Shown: piece after piece, positions 24,698-34,148 of the stretch | Numbering within the stretch: the first letter of the stretch is position 1 | Layout of the letters: each line of letters begins with the position of its first letter | Source: Candidatus Termititenax aidoneus | Lineage (GTDB): Bacteria > Margulisbacteria > Termititenacia > Termititenacales > Termititenacaceae | Length of the DNA: 45,489 bases | Assembly (NCBI GenBank): GCA_003864455.1 | Contig: BGZN01000008.1 | Span: 1-45,489 of the forward strand | Reading direction: 5' to 3' | Notes under the pieces: generated by a model | The model's input: only the letters and a program-made list of their open reading frames with translations | The model's database searches: none | What the model was told of the DNA's origin: nothing | Made by a program: the position numbers and the translations under genes

Positions 24698-26077
24698 ATG
24701 CTGGAAAATCTGCAGCACCTTATCTTAACTGTTACCCGCGATTGTAATTTAAATTGTCAATATTGTTTTGAGCAGGACAAACAGTTGTATGCGCAAGAGA
24801 AAATGTCTTTAGCCGTGTTTAAGCGGTTTATGGAAAAACTACTGATCGACCGCAAAAAATATCGACAGACAAATCCTGTGGAAATTTGTTTTCATGGCGG
24901 AGAGCCGACCTTGGGCGGAATTCCGCTTTTGCAAACATTTATCGATGAAGCTCAGCAGCAGTTGGGCGCGGATAAAGTTATTTGGGCAATGCAAACCAAC
25001 GGCACGCTTTTGAATGAAGAATGGCAGCATTTTGCGAAAAAAAATAAGGTTAAAATCAGTGTTAGTTTAGACGGATATAATTACGGCCAAAATCGGCTGC
25101 GTTTTAAGAAAAATGCGTTTAAAAATTATTTTCGGCGCATGCTGGCGGTTAAACCTGTGGGTGCGCTGGCTTTATTGACTAAAAATAATTTGTCAAATAT
25201 GGTGTTTCATATTTGGTTTATGTATTTTAAGTTTAAGATCGGCGTGCGCGTTAATCCGGCGGAATTTGTTGATGGTCCGGCAGTTAATCCTCAAGAAATT
25301 AGCGGCCAGCAATTGGCCCGGAAATTTTATTTGCCTTTGTTGCGTTGGAGCGCTTTATTCCCTTGTCTGGCTGAGCACCTGCTGCGGGGTTTTTTACAAA
25401 GTTTTTTCTTGGAAACTATATATACAAAAATGACGCAGAATAATGAGACCGACTTGGCCTGCCGCTTGTGCAGCGCAAAATTTTGTTCGGCGGGGAATGG
25501 TATTATTAACTTATTGCCAAATGGCGCTTTGTGGGCTTGTCAGCGTTCTCAAGGCTTGGAAGATTATCGAATGGGATCTGTTTTTGAAAGTGCCATTGAT
25601 CCTTTTGGCCTAAAACATTTTAATAAATTATATGCTTTAGCGCTGCCTCAAGCGCGGACCATACGCGAGCTTAGATGTGATGTTTGTTTTGCTGCGGATA
25701 TCTGTAATTATGGCTGCAAGGCCTTTGGTTTATTAAAAACGCAGGGGCGGGCTACTATTCGGAAGGAGTTGGTCTGTGAAGCGGCACAAATTGTTCGTGA
25801 ATATTTTAGCAGAAATATTTATGATATGCTGTTTGTTTACGCGCGGCTTTCTGATTTCTCGATCAGAGCAGCTAGATCCCGGGTCAAAATATATTTGCCG
25901 CAGAAACTCAACTATGATGCGGTCCGTTATGAATTAAAAAATATAAATGACCATAATATTTCCATAGCTCAAGACAAGGAAGACAATGTTTATATTGCTT
26001 TCTCCAGGAAAAATTTAAGCTTAGGGAATAGATTGATCTTGAGCGCGCAAAATTTTATCCAGAAAGGAAAAAAATGA
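24698..26077 (+). CDS. Radical SAM/SPASM enzyme, anSME-like (twin B)
   Basis: This 459-residue paralogue of the preceding enzyme has C16, C20, C23 (TRDCNLNCQYCF), CFHGGEP at 64-70, CRLCSAKFCSAG and CDVCFAADICNYGC in the SPASM part. ATG 24698 is chosen because it aligns with the start of the twin; an in-frame ATG at 24617 lies inside the upstream gene. One base separates it from the twin's stop. The basic C-terminal region (VRYELKNINDHNI) has no counterpart I recognise. Paired SPASM enzymes suggest two successive or alternative modifications. Confidence 0.9.
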   Translation: MLENLQHLILTVTRDCNLNCQYCFEQDKQLYAQEKMSLAVFKRFMEKLLIDRKKYRQTNPVEICFHGGEPTLGGIPLLQTFIDEAQQQLGADKVIWAMQTNGTLLNEEWQHFAKKNKVKISVSLDGYNYGQNRLRFKKNAFKNYFRRMLAVKPVGALALLTKNNLSNMVFHIWFMYFKFKIGVRVNPAEFVDGPAVNPQEISGQQLARKFYLPLLRWSALFPCLAEHLLRGFLQSFFLETIYTKMTQNNETDLACRLCSAKFCSAGNGIINLLPNGALWACQRSQGLEDYRMGSVFESAIDPFGLKHFNKLYALALPQARTIRELRCDVCFAADICNYGCKAFGLLKTQGRATIRKELVCEAAQIVREYFSRNIYDMLFVYARLSDFSIRAARSRVKIYLPQKLNYDAVRYELKNINDHNISIAQDKEDNVYIAFSRKNLSLGNRLILSAQNFIQKGKK

Positions 26078-27081
26078 ACATAATTTTGACAACCAGATGC
26101 AATAAAAATTGTTCTTTTTGTTTTGCCAATAAAGTCATGCGGGAAAAGCCCGCGGAAGATATGACGCTGGCTAATTTTAGCGGGCTAGTAGAGTTGGCTT
26201 GTCGAGACAATCCTAGGCCGCAGGGTTTGAAGCTGCTGGGCGGCGAGCCGACCATGCATCCACAGTTTGTAGAAATATTAGACTTTTTAACGGCTAGGCA
26301 GATTCAGGTGTCGCTGATTTCTAATTTGCTGTACGAGGATGAAAAAGTGCGCATGCGGATTTATCAGGCAGCGCGAGACGGCGTGATTGTGGGCGGGTTG
26401 GCTAATGCGGCTGAATTGGGTTCGAGTAATAAAATGCAGATATTTAAAGATAATTTTAATGCCTTGCGGGAGGCTTTGGGTCGGCGTGATTTTCAGCGAG
26501 ATCTGGCGGCGGGGATAACGCTTTCCAGGCATAAATCAAGCGCAGAAGAGGTTGCTTATGTGGAATATTTAAGCCAAAACTTGGAAATATCTGCTTTGCG
26601 CATATCGCTGGATTTTTTAGGGGACAATGTTAGAGACACGTTTTTTATTAATAATAAAGAATATGGGCAAAAATTTTTGGCTGTTATTCATAAATGTTTG
26701 GATTTGCGCATACCAGCTTCCGGCGATTGCAAAATGTATCCCTGTATGTTTGAGCCAAAGAATTTTCGGAAAGATATTCAGGGATTTATTCAGAGGATTC
26801 GCACAGCTTGCCTTGCCGGTGCGGCGCCTTTTGATGTTCTCCCGGACATGTCTTATATTCATTGTTATCCGGCGCGCAAGTTATCCGGTCAGAATATTCT
26901 AAAGTTTTCGCATTTGTCTGAGGCGCTGGGTGAAATAACTTTCCTAAAAAAGTCCTTACAAAGTCTTGGCAGAGAAGATTTGCCGCCAGAGTGTCGAGTT
27001 TGCGATTATTATAAAACAAATAGATGCGATTCTTTGTGCTTGGGTTGTCGAGAGCTGGCGGTAGGATTTTTGGATAACTAA
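26074..27081 (+). CDS. Radical SAM enzyme with cysteine-rich C-terminus
   Basis: This compact 335-residue radical SAM protein has C9, C13, C16 (TTRCNKNCSFCF) and LGGEPTMHP at 55-63, close to the start as in MoaA/PqqE-like enzymes. Cysteines near the end (CRVCDYYKTNRCDSLCLGC) could hold an auxiliary cluster. It overlaps the previous stop by ATGA. No sulfatase- or cofactor-specific residues are evident. Confidence 0.85.
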   Translation: MNIILTTRCNKNCSFCFANKVMREKPAEDMTLANFSGLVELACRDNPRPQGLKLLGGEPTMHPQFVEILDFLTARQIQVSLISNLLYEDEKVRMRIYQAARDGVIVGGLANAAELGSSNKMQIFKDNFNALREALGRRDFQRDLAAGITLSRHKSSAEEVAYVEYLSQNLEISALRISLDFLGDNVRDTFFINNKEYGQKFLAVIHKCLDLRIPASGDCKMYPCMFEPKNFRKDIQGFIQRIRTACLAGAAPFDVLPDMSYIHCYPARKLSGQNILKFSHLSEALGEITFLKKSLQSLGREDLPPECRVCDYYKTNRCDSLCLGCRELAVGFLDN

Positions 27082-27083
27082 AT

Positions 27084-29294
27084 ATGGCAAAAAAGATAAA
27101 ACTGCAATTTAGCATCGCCGGCGGATTAAGTATTCATAAATCTACGCTAGCTTTTATCTTGGCCAGGGAACAACATTCAGAATGGTTTTACCCCGAAATG
27201 GAGGTAGCGTCTGTGTATGATTGTTTTCCGGGATTTATTTGGAATGGCGGCAGGATATATTCTCAATCTGTAATGTCAGCCGAGCAAATGATCCAAAGGG
27301 TCAACTTTTTTAATAATCGGAATATCGGAGTTAATTTTACTTTTACTAATTGCGCCTTAACTGCCAAGCATTTGTGCGACCCTTTAGGCAATTGGGCTTT
27401 GGAGAAGTTTGTTAAACCGATAAACGCGATCGTGATCAATAGTCCAATCCTGGAAGAATATATTCGTCAAAATTATCCCCAGTGTAAAATGATTTCGTCC
27501 GTTACAAAGGTGATCAGGGATATAGATCGCTTATTGGCAGACACGCTCAAATATGACGCAGTGGTTGTGGCTCCGGAGTTTAATCATGATTGGCAGGCCT
27601 TGAGTAAATTGCCAGTGGATAAGATAGTTATATTAGTTAATGAAGGCTGCGCGCCTTACTGTTCGGACAAACTCAAACATTATAAAATGTATTCGGAAGC
27701 TATTTTGGGGCTAGCGACAAAAGAATCCATCAAGTATTTTTGTCCAGATGGACGCAAGGGAAACAAAACCATCTTATCCAGAAAACAACTTTTAGTCTTG
27801 GCTGAAAAATTAAAGATTAAACATTTTAAACTAAATGGCCGCGATGCTACTACTCTGGAAACGCTGCTCGGATATTATAAAGAATATTTTGTGCTACCGG
27901 AATTTCAAGCCAAATTTGAACGGTTTATGCGTGAAAACAACAATTTGAAATTCTGGAATAAGCAAATAAGCGCAATTCAATGGGATAAAAACATCGTGGA
28001 TAGGCTGGCCAAGGTTTATCAAGAAGTGTTGTTCGATACGGTGAAAAAGATTTGTCAGAAAAATATTACACCGCTGGCGGTATATATTCACAGCCCATTT
28101 TGTCCCTCGCAGTGCAAGTATTGTGCCTATCGAGGCCGAGTGCCGTTAAAGGGCGAGCTGGAAAAATATTATAATGAATATCTTCCAGCGCAAATCAATA
28201 ATTATAGAGAGATTTTGCAAGCCGCGGAGGTCAGCTCTTGGTTTTTTGGCGGCGGGACACCATCTTTGATGACGCCGGAAATGCTACGCCATATTTTAAG
28301 CCTGTTGCCCGGCCTTAAAGAGCGCGGCGAAAAGATTTTTGAGATCCACCCGGCCAATTTTAATATAGAACTTTTAGATATTCTGCAGGAATATAATTTT
28401 CATAATGTGATTGTTGGTGTCCAGTCCTTTGCTGAGGAGACGTTAAGGAAAGCGAAGCGTATTCCTGCCGGCAGGGAACAGATAAAGAGCATAATTCAAG
28501 AAATTCAAAAACGGGGCATGGCGGCCTGGGTGGATTTAGTAGGCTATGTCAACGATGATCCTGGAGAAATAGCCGTCCTGGGACAGGATATTTACACTGC
28601 GCTGGAGCTGGAGCCGGACGAGATCAGCATTTGTATTAATTATTTTCTGAGGGAAAAATATTTGCAAACGACTTTAGAGTTGCTTACTGTTGTATTGCAG
28701 ACGGTTGGATTTGGCTGGCAATGGGAAGACTTTATCGCCAAACCGGCGGACATCCGAAAACATTTAGAGAATTTTAAGGTATTGAGATTATATAACAAAA
28801 GTAAGCCGCTGGTTTTAAAGCAGCGGAATTTTCTTAATGCACTGGCGACACACACGGAGCATTTTGTCAAACAATCCTTTTTAGGCATAGGCAGCTATCA
28901 AAATCAAACACATGGCACGATTTCTTGCCTGGTGACGGAGGATTATAAATATTTTTTTACAGAAGCAAATAAGGATTGGCAGCCGCGTTATTTTATTACA
29001 CACACCGCGGATTTTTTGGCGGAGGCTCAACGGCTGCTTTCAGATATGAGAGATACCGCCGCAAGTATGAAAAGAACGCTCCAGATCAAGCAGGTTTGCT
29101 TAGAACGACGATACTACAATCCGACCGGCACGCTTGGTCTGGGCGAGGATATTTCTTTTTTGTCGGCAACTTTAGAGAGAGACTTTTCCAGCAGCCTTGC
29201 GGAAAGAATAAAATGTGAGTCTCTTTTGCAGAAATACCAGCTGCCGCCGGACAAGCCGTTTATCGATTTATCAAAAATTGGGGTACCGAAATGA
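27084..29294 (+). CDS. Fusion: uncharacterised N-domain plus HemN-like radical SAM
   Basis: This is a 736-residue fusion. Residues 1-~320 form a domain shared with the protein at 32471 (FPGFIWNGGR, NIGVNFTFTNC, VNEGCAPYC with C189 and C193). I do not recognise it with certainty; the NEGCxxxC pattern recalls U32-peptidase-like TIM barrels that bind Fe-S clusters, and I remember similar domains in polysaccharide loci. Residues ~330-735 resemble HemN-type radical SAM enzymes: YIHSPFCPSQCKYCAY with C340, C344, C347 and FFGGGTP at 387-393. HemN-like proteins often act as methylases or oxidases. It overlaps the next gene by ATGA. Confidence 0.8.
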   Translation: MAKKIKLQFSIAGGLSIHKSTLAFILAREQHSEWFYPEMEVASVYDCFPGFIWNGGRIYSQSVMSAEQMIQRVNFFNNRNIGVNFTFTNCALTAKHLCDPLGNWALEKFVKPINAIVINSPILEEYIRQNYPQCKMISSVTKVIRDIDRLLADTLKYDAVVVAPEFNHDWQALSKLPVDKIVILVNEGCAPYCSDKLKHYKMYSEAILGLATKESIKYFCPDGRKGNKTILSRKQLLVLAEKLKIKHFKLNGRDATTLETLLGYYKEYFVLPEFQAKFERFMRENNNLKFWNKQISAIQWDKNIVDRLAKVYQEVLFDTVKKICQKNITPLAVYIHSPFCPSQCKYCAYRGRVPLKGELEKYYNEYLPAQINNYREILQAAEVSSWFFGGGTPSLMTPEMLRHILSLLPGLKERGEKIFEIHPANFNIELLDILQEYNFHNVIVGVQSFAEETLRKAKRIPAGREQIKSIIQEIQKRGMAAWVDLVGYVNDDPGEIAVLGQDIYTALELEPDEISICINYFLREKYLQTTLELLTVVLQTVGFGWQWEDFIAKPADIRKHLENFKVLRLYNKSKPLVLKQRNFLNALATHTEHFVKQSFLGIGSYQNQTHGTISCLVTEDYKYFFTEANKDWQPRYFITHTADFLAEAQRLLSDMRDTAASMKRTLQIKQVCLERRYYNPTGTLGLGEDISFLSATLERDFSSSLAERIKCESLLQKYQLPPDKPFIDLSKIGVPK

Positions 29295-30409
29295 GAAAGG
29301 TAATACCCTTGTTTAAAGTTTTTATGAGTAAAGATGTGCTTAAGCCGCTTGAGCGGGTTTTGTTTAGCGGTTTTATAGGCCAGGGCAAAAAAGTTGAACA
29401 ATTTGAAAAAGTATTGAAATACAAATTAAACTCCCCGTATATTTTGACAATGAATTCCGGAACATCCTGTCTACATATTGCCTATCAAATGTTAACTGTT
29501 AAGGAAGAGACTAACGAGGCGATAGTGTCGCCGCTAACCTGCGCCGCGACCTTAACTCCTTTGTTGGCCAATAATATTCAGCCAGTCTGGGCAGATGTTG
29601 ATGGACGGACTGGCAATATTAATGTTCTGGATGTTGAAAGAAAGATCACGCCGCGAACTAAAATGATTGTTGCTGTGCATTGGGGCGGCAATCCTTGCGA
29701 GTTGTCAAAATTGGCGCAGCTCAGCAGAAAGTATCATATTCCGCTTATTCAAGATGCCGCGCATGCTCTGGGCGCTGAGTATCACGGCAAGTCTATTGCT
29801 GCTTATAGTGATTTTACGATGTTTTCCTTACAGGCTATAAAACAGGTTACTACGGGCGATGGCGGAATATTGGTTTGTAGAAGCGCTCAGTACTATAAAA
29901 GAGCCAAATTATTAAGATGGTACGGAATAGATAGAGAAAAGAATTGTAGAAACAGTGATCTGCGCTGTGCCATTGATATTAAAGAAGCCGGACATAAATT
30001 TCATATGAATGATATTAATGCCATGCTTGGTTTGGAAAACATCAAATTTTTGGATTGGCTGTTAGCGCGGCATAGAGATAATGCGGAGTATTATGATCGT
30101 AGATTTAAGGGAAAAATAGACCATGTGGTTGCAGCCAAAAATACTAAACCGACCTACTGGCTTTACACAATTTTCGTGAAGAATGCCGAAGCTCTGCGCC
30201 GCAAATTGCTGCAAAGAGGCATTCAAGTTTCTAAAGTCCATGCGCGGAACGATCAACACACGGTATTTAAGAAATATAATCGTTGTCCTTTGCCCGGGGT
30301 TGATTGGTTTGATCTGCATCATCTTTGTATCCCTTGTCATTATGCTCTGACTGAACAAGAGCGGGAGTATGTGTCGGACAGTGTTTTGGAGCTGGCAAAA
30401 TGGGGATGA
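29291..30409 (+). CDS. DegT/DnrJ/EryC1-family aminotransferase
   Basis: This 372-residue PLP enzyme normally transfers an amino group to a nucleotide-linked keto-sugar. It has MNSGTSCLHIAYQML, the cofactor aspartate D155 (IQDAAHALGAEY) and the Schiff-base lysine K184 (MFSLQAIKQVTTGDGG). The C-terminal YWLYTIFV and HLCIPCHYALTEQE are as in the family. Its place among glycosyltransferases points to an amino sugar used by this locus. It is coupled on both sides by overlaps of 4 and 10 nt. Confidence 0.93.
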   Translation: MRKVIPLFKVFMSKDVLKPLERVLFSGFIGQGKKVEQFEKVLKYKLNSPYILTMNSGTSCLHIAYQMLTVKEETNEAIVSPLTCAATLTPLLANNIQPVWADVDGRTGNINVLDVERKITPRTKMIVAVHWGGNPCELSKLAQLSRKYHIPLIQDAAHALGAEYHGKSIAAYSDFTMFSLQAIKQVTTGDGGILVCRSAQYYKRAKLLRWYGIDREKNCRNSDLRCAIDIKEAGHKFHMNDINAMLGLENIKFLDWLLARHRDNAEYYDRRFKGKIDHVVAAKNTKPTYWLYTIFVKNAEALRRKLLQRGIQVSKVHARNDQHTVFKKYNRCPLPGVDWFDLHHLCIPCHYALTEQEREYVSDSVLELAKWG

Positions 30410-32457
30410 ATAATTTATTAAATATTAAATTAGACAAAAATCAGAGTTTTCTGGAATTAGAATTTCCAGAAAGCATGTTTTGTGAGGAAATAGTATTACA
30501 AGCTAAGAAATTGATAGAGAAGAAGTATGCTGGAGCGATTATTAGTTATGAAGTCGATCAAAATAACTATGACCGCGCGGCGATAAAAATAACAAAATCG
30601 GACAATAAGCTTGATATTAAAGCGGTTGCGATAGATTTATTTAGCACGATAAATAACTATCCGAATTATTATCCCTATAAAGATAAATCCGCGCCGGCTA
30701 ATGTAGACGCCAAGCAGCCGCTGCTTACTTGTATTATTGTTGTGGCATTTAATGAATTATTTGTTTTAAATCAAACCATTCCATCAATTTTAGCAAATAC
30801 TAAAGATATTCCTTTTGAAATAATAATTGTCGGTAATGACAGCGTCAGTAAGGCGGATTTGTTTAAGCATTTGCCGGTAAAGTATATTGACGCATCCAGC
30901 GCCCCTTTTCATGTAAGCAGAGCTTATAATTTAGGCATTAAATCAGCTCAGGGACAGTATATTGCTATATTGCATGATGACGCGGTTATTGATGATGTGC
31001 TTTGGGCAGAAAAATGCATTAAGGTTATTGATTCAGAACAATTTATTCTTTTGTCTGCAACTATTCAACAGAGAGACGTGTTAGGCAGTGTTACTGTCGG
31101 GGGCACTCCGCTCCTAATGTTTAGGGCTGCTCTTACGCAGAAGTATGGATTGTTTGATGAAAATATATATATTGGTTTTGAAGAAAATGAATACAGCGCG
31201 AGAATGTTGGCTAATAATATTTCTGTAAGGTATACGCCTTGTCGGGTTTTCCACATGAAAAGTTCAAGTACTGCTATTTTATTTAATCATGATTCTGAAT
31301 TATTTAAAATATTATTTAGCCTAAATATTATGCCAAAGAAATGGATTGGGTTATTCTGGCAATTTTTTCGTAAAAAAAACTTCTCCGAGTTGTTGGATGT
31401 TGCAGATGATCTTTATCTGGCTTATTGTGTGAGAAAATATCAGCCAAAACGTTTTCATGATTTTATGCAAATGCAAAAATATAAATCGGTTTTTTTAAAT
31501 AGAAGTCGAGAATACTTTTTGTTTGATGAATGGCCGCTTCCAAATAATTTTATTAATTCTAAGCATGAATTATTGATAATAAAAACCCTGGAACATTTAA
31601 AAAGCAGCTCCATGCAATCCATTATAGATTTTATTTTTGCGCCGCCGCGCAGATTAGAATTTGATTTTGAATTGTCCAGCAAGTGTACGGCTAGATGCGG
31701 TTTTTGCCCGCGAATTCATCTACAGAGAGATAATGACTTTATGCCAACGCAATGTGTGTGCAAGGTATTAAGTCAAATACCGGACATTATTAATGACTAT
31801 GATATTATCTCTATAGGCTTTGCCGGGTTGGGCGAGCCTCTATTAAACAAGCAAGGTTTTTTTGCGATCTTGGATTATGTAAGAACTATGCCTTATCGGG
31901 CTAAATTGAAAACAACAATAGTTACTAACAACACTTTGATTGATGCTGATTTTATTAGTAATCCATTGTTGCGCTATCTGAATTCTATGGTGATTAGCGC
32001 TGCTGGTTATAGTTATGCTGACTATGTCAGACAATATAATCAGCCTTGGCCCAGAACATTAGCCAACATTCTGGAGTTACGCAAGCGTTGGCCGCGTATG
32101 AGTATCAAGGTTGCCGCGGTAAATTATTTGGATCAAGCCGCGCCTCCATTAAAAGAAAATGAAATATTTCTTTCCTGCCAGGAGAACCAAATTTGGTATG
32201 AAAATCCTCCATTGCATGGCCGCGGCGGATATTTGTATAAGGCCAATATCGCTGAACGGCGGACTTGCCAGATTTATAGTAGATTTGTTTTTATTTCTAG
32301 TGATGGCAACTATCTTTCTTGCTGTAATGATCTAACCCAGGAAAACATTTTAGGTAAAGTAGCGGTTGCGCCTTTGTCTGGTGTTTTAGCTAAGAAAAAA
32401 TGTTTTGACTATAAAAATCCTTTCCCGCTTTGTAAAACCTGCGATATTAGTAATTAG
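30400..32457 (+). CDS. Fusion: family 2 glycosyltransferase plus radical SAM
   Basis: This 685-residue protein has three parts. Residues 1-~105 are an unrecognised small domain. Residues ~108-300 are a GT-A glycosyltransferase of family 2 type (CIIVVAFNE, HDDA at 192-195, the TPLLMFRAAL and GFEENEYSARM acceptor region). Residues ~420-685 are radical SAM: C429, C433, C436 (CTARCGFC), GLGEP near 470, and a SPASM-like end (CCNDLTQENILGKV, CKTC). A single chain joining sugar transfer and radical chemistry is unusual. ATG 30400 or 30406 could start it. The base composition is clearly AT-rich. Confidence 0.85.
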   Translation: MGMNNLLNIKLDKNQSFLELEFPESMFCEEIVLQAKKLIEKKYAGAIISYEVDQNNYDRAAIKITKSDNKLDIKAVAIDLFSTINNYPNYYPYKDKSAPANVDAKQPLLTCIIVVAFNELFVLNQTIPSILANTKDIPFEIIIVGNDSVSKADLFKHLPVKYIDASSAPFHVSRAYNLGIKSAQGQYIAILHDDAVIDDVLWAEKCIKVIDSEQFILLSATIQQRDVLGSVTVGGTPLLMFRAALTQKYGLFDENIYIGFEENEYSARMLANNISVRYTPCRVFHMKSSSTAILFNHDSELFKILFSLNIMPKKWIGLFWQFFRKKNFSELLDVADDLYLAYCVRKYQPKRFHDFMQMQKYKSVFLNRSREYFLFDEWPLPNNFINSKHELLIIKTLEHLKSSSMQSIIDFIFAPPRRLEFDFELSSKCTARCGFCPRIHLQRDNDFMPTQCVCKVLSQIPDIINDYDIISIGFAGLGEPLLNKQGFFAILDYVRTMPYRAKLKTTIVTNNTLIDADFISNPLLRYLNSMVISAAGYSYADYVRQYNQPWPRTLANILELRKRWPRMSIKVAAVNYLDQAAPPLKENEIFLSCQENQIWYENPPLHGRGGYLYKANIAERRTCQIYSRFVFISSDGNYLSCCNDLTQENILGKVAVAPLSGVLAKKKCFDYKNPFPLCKTCDISN

Positions 32458-32470
32458 ATTGGTGGTATAT

Positions 32471-34138
32471 ATGACGACTGAGCAGAAACTGAAATTTAGT
32501 TTGGGCGGCGGCTTGACTGATAACTATGTTATCCAGTTGTTTATTTTAGGGAGAGAAGAACATCCGGAATGGTTTTATCCGGGAATAGAAATCGAGTCAA
32601 TATTTGATAGTTTCCCGGGGTTAGTCTGGAATGGCGGCCGTTTGGTGGAAGGCTCATTGACTATGGATGATGCTATGGCCAGAGTGGAGTTTTTTAATAG
32701 CCGCAATATTGGAGTGAACTTCACTTTTACAAATTGTTTGTTGACAGAAGAACATATTGACGACCCATTATGCAATGCCGTGCTTCAGAATTTTGCCAAT
32801 CCTTTAAATGGCGTGGTCGTCTATGATCCGCGTTTGGAAGCGCATATCCGGACGGCTTGTCCGCAATACAAGATAATTTCTTCTGTCTCAAAATGTATCT
32901 ATGACCGGAGAGAAAGACTGATTGCAGACACGGAAAAATATGATTTGGTTGTAATTCCACCGGAATTTAATCGCGATTTAGCATTTTTGCGCCTATTCCC
33001 GCCGGAAAAAGTGGAGTTATTGGTAAATGAAGGCTGCCCGCCTTATTGTAAGGAAAGGATGCAGCACTATATTGTTACTTCTCAGATGGTCTTAGGATTA
33101 AGAGCTATAGAGGATAATCCTTATAACCCCTGTAAAAAAGTTATGCGCAAGCCGCCGGCGGGAAAGATGGTTTTAACAATTACTGAATTATTCGAAATAT
33201 TAGCGGCGACAGGCATCAGTCATATGAAGTTTAATAATCGCGGCAATCCTTCTGTCGAGCGCTCCCTTCAAGAAATAATCAAATATTTTGTGCTGCCGCG
33301 GCATAGCCTGGCCTTCAATTCTTTTATGCAGGATAAAATCCGGCAATTAAGGGGAGATAAAATTAATGCCGCAGATTATGCTGTTTTTAAAATATCAGTC
33401 ATAGTGCCGGTTTATAATACAGAAAAATATTTAGCGGCTTGTTTGGATAGTGTTCTAGCACAGACCCATCAGAATTTGGAAATTATTATTGTAGATGATA
33501 ATAGTCCAGACAATGCCCAAGAGATTTATAACAAATACGCGAGATACGATAAGAGAATAAAAATAATAAAGCATCTGCACAATAAAAAACTCTCTGCCTC
33601 CCGTAACAGCGGATTGCGACAGGCCAGCGGGGATTATGTGCATTTTTTAGACAGCGATGATTATATTATGGATGCGGATTACTACAAGATAATGCTGAAA
33701 TACGCTGTTGATTATAATGCTGAGCTTGTGCGCAGTGGTTTTTATAATGAGCGGACAACGCACCGCTTGGATGGTGTTTGGCTGCTTGGTTCTCTGCGGG
33801 ATTTATCCCGTAAATTGACTTTGGTGGAAGAAGCCCCGTATTGTTGGTGTTTTTTGTTTAAGAGAGAATTTTTGCAAAAATACAATCTTGAGTTTGATAT
33901 CTCTTTGCTGTGCGGAGGTGAAGATTTAATTTTCTCTTTTGAGGCAGCGTATTATGCTAATCAAATTGTTTTGGTACCGAATGTGAAGGTTTTTTATCGA
34001 AAAGATGGCGCTTTCCGCAAATCAAATAATGAACAAAGAATATATAGTGAAAACCTGGCTCATAGAAAAATAAGTGAATTTGCTGAGCGGCATAAATTTC
34101 AGGATTTATTCCGGCGAATATTTGAAACAAACCGGTGA
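32471..34138 (+). CDS. Fusion: uncharacterised N-domain plus family 2 glycosyltransferase
   Basis: This 555-residue protein has residues 1-~300 homologous to the N-domain of the protein at 27084 (FPGLVWNGGR, NIGVNFTFTNC, VNEGCPPYC with C189 and C193 at identical positions). Residues 308-~540 are a family 2 glycosyltransferase (ISVIVPVYNTEKYLAACLDS, then DSDD at 394-397 for nucleotide-sugar and metal binding, and GGEDLIFSFEAAYYA). ATG 32471 is chosen because the N-domain start aligns with the paralogue; a longer frame from 32405 lies in the upstream gene. Confidence 0.85.
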   Translation: MTTEQKLKFSLGGGLTDNYVIQLFILGREEHPEWFYPGIEIESIFDSFPGLVWNGGRLVEGSLTMDDAMARVEFFNSRNIGVNFTFTNCLLTEEHIDDPLCNAVLQNFANPLNGVVVYDPRLEAHIRTACPQYKIISSVSKCIYDRRERLIADTEKYDLVVIPPEFNRDLAFLRLFPPEKVELLVNEGCPPYCKERMQHYIVTSQMVLGLRAIEDNPYNPCKKVMRKPPAGKMVLTITELFEILAATGISHMKFNNRGNPSVERSLQEIIKYFVLPRHSLAFNSFMQDKIRQLRGDKINAADYAVFKISVIVPVYNTEKYLAACLDSVLAQTHQNLEIIIVDDNSPDNAQEIYNKYARYDKRIKIIKHLHNKKLSASRNSGLRQASGDYVHFLDSDDYIMDADYYKIMLKYAVDYNAELVRSGFYNERTTHRLDGVWLLGSLRDLSRKLTLVEEAPYCWCFLFKREFLQKYNLEFDISLLCGGEDLIFSFEAAYYANQIVLVPNVKVFYRKDGAFRKSNNEQRIYSENLAHRKISEFAERHKFQDLFRRIFETNR

Positions 34139-34148
34139 AAGGAATTTT

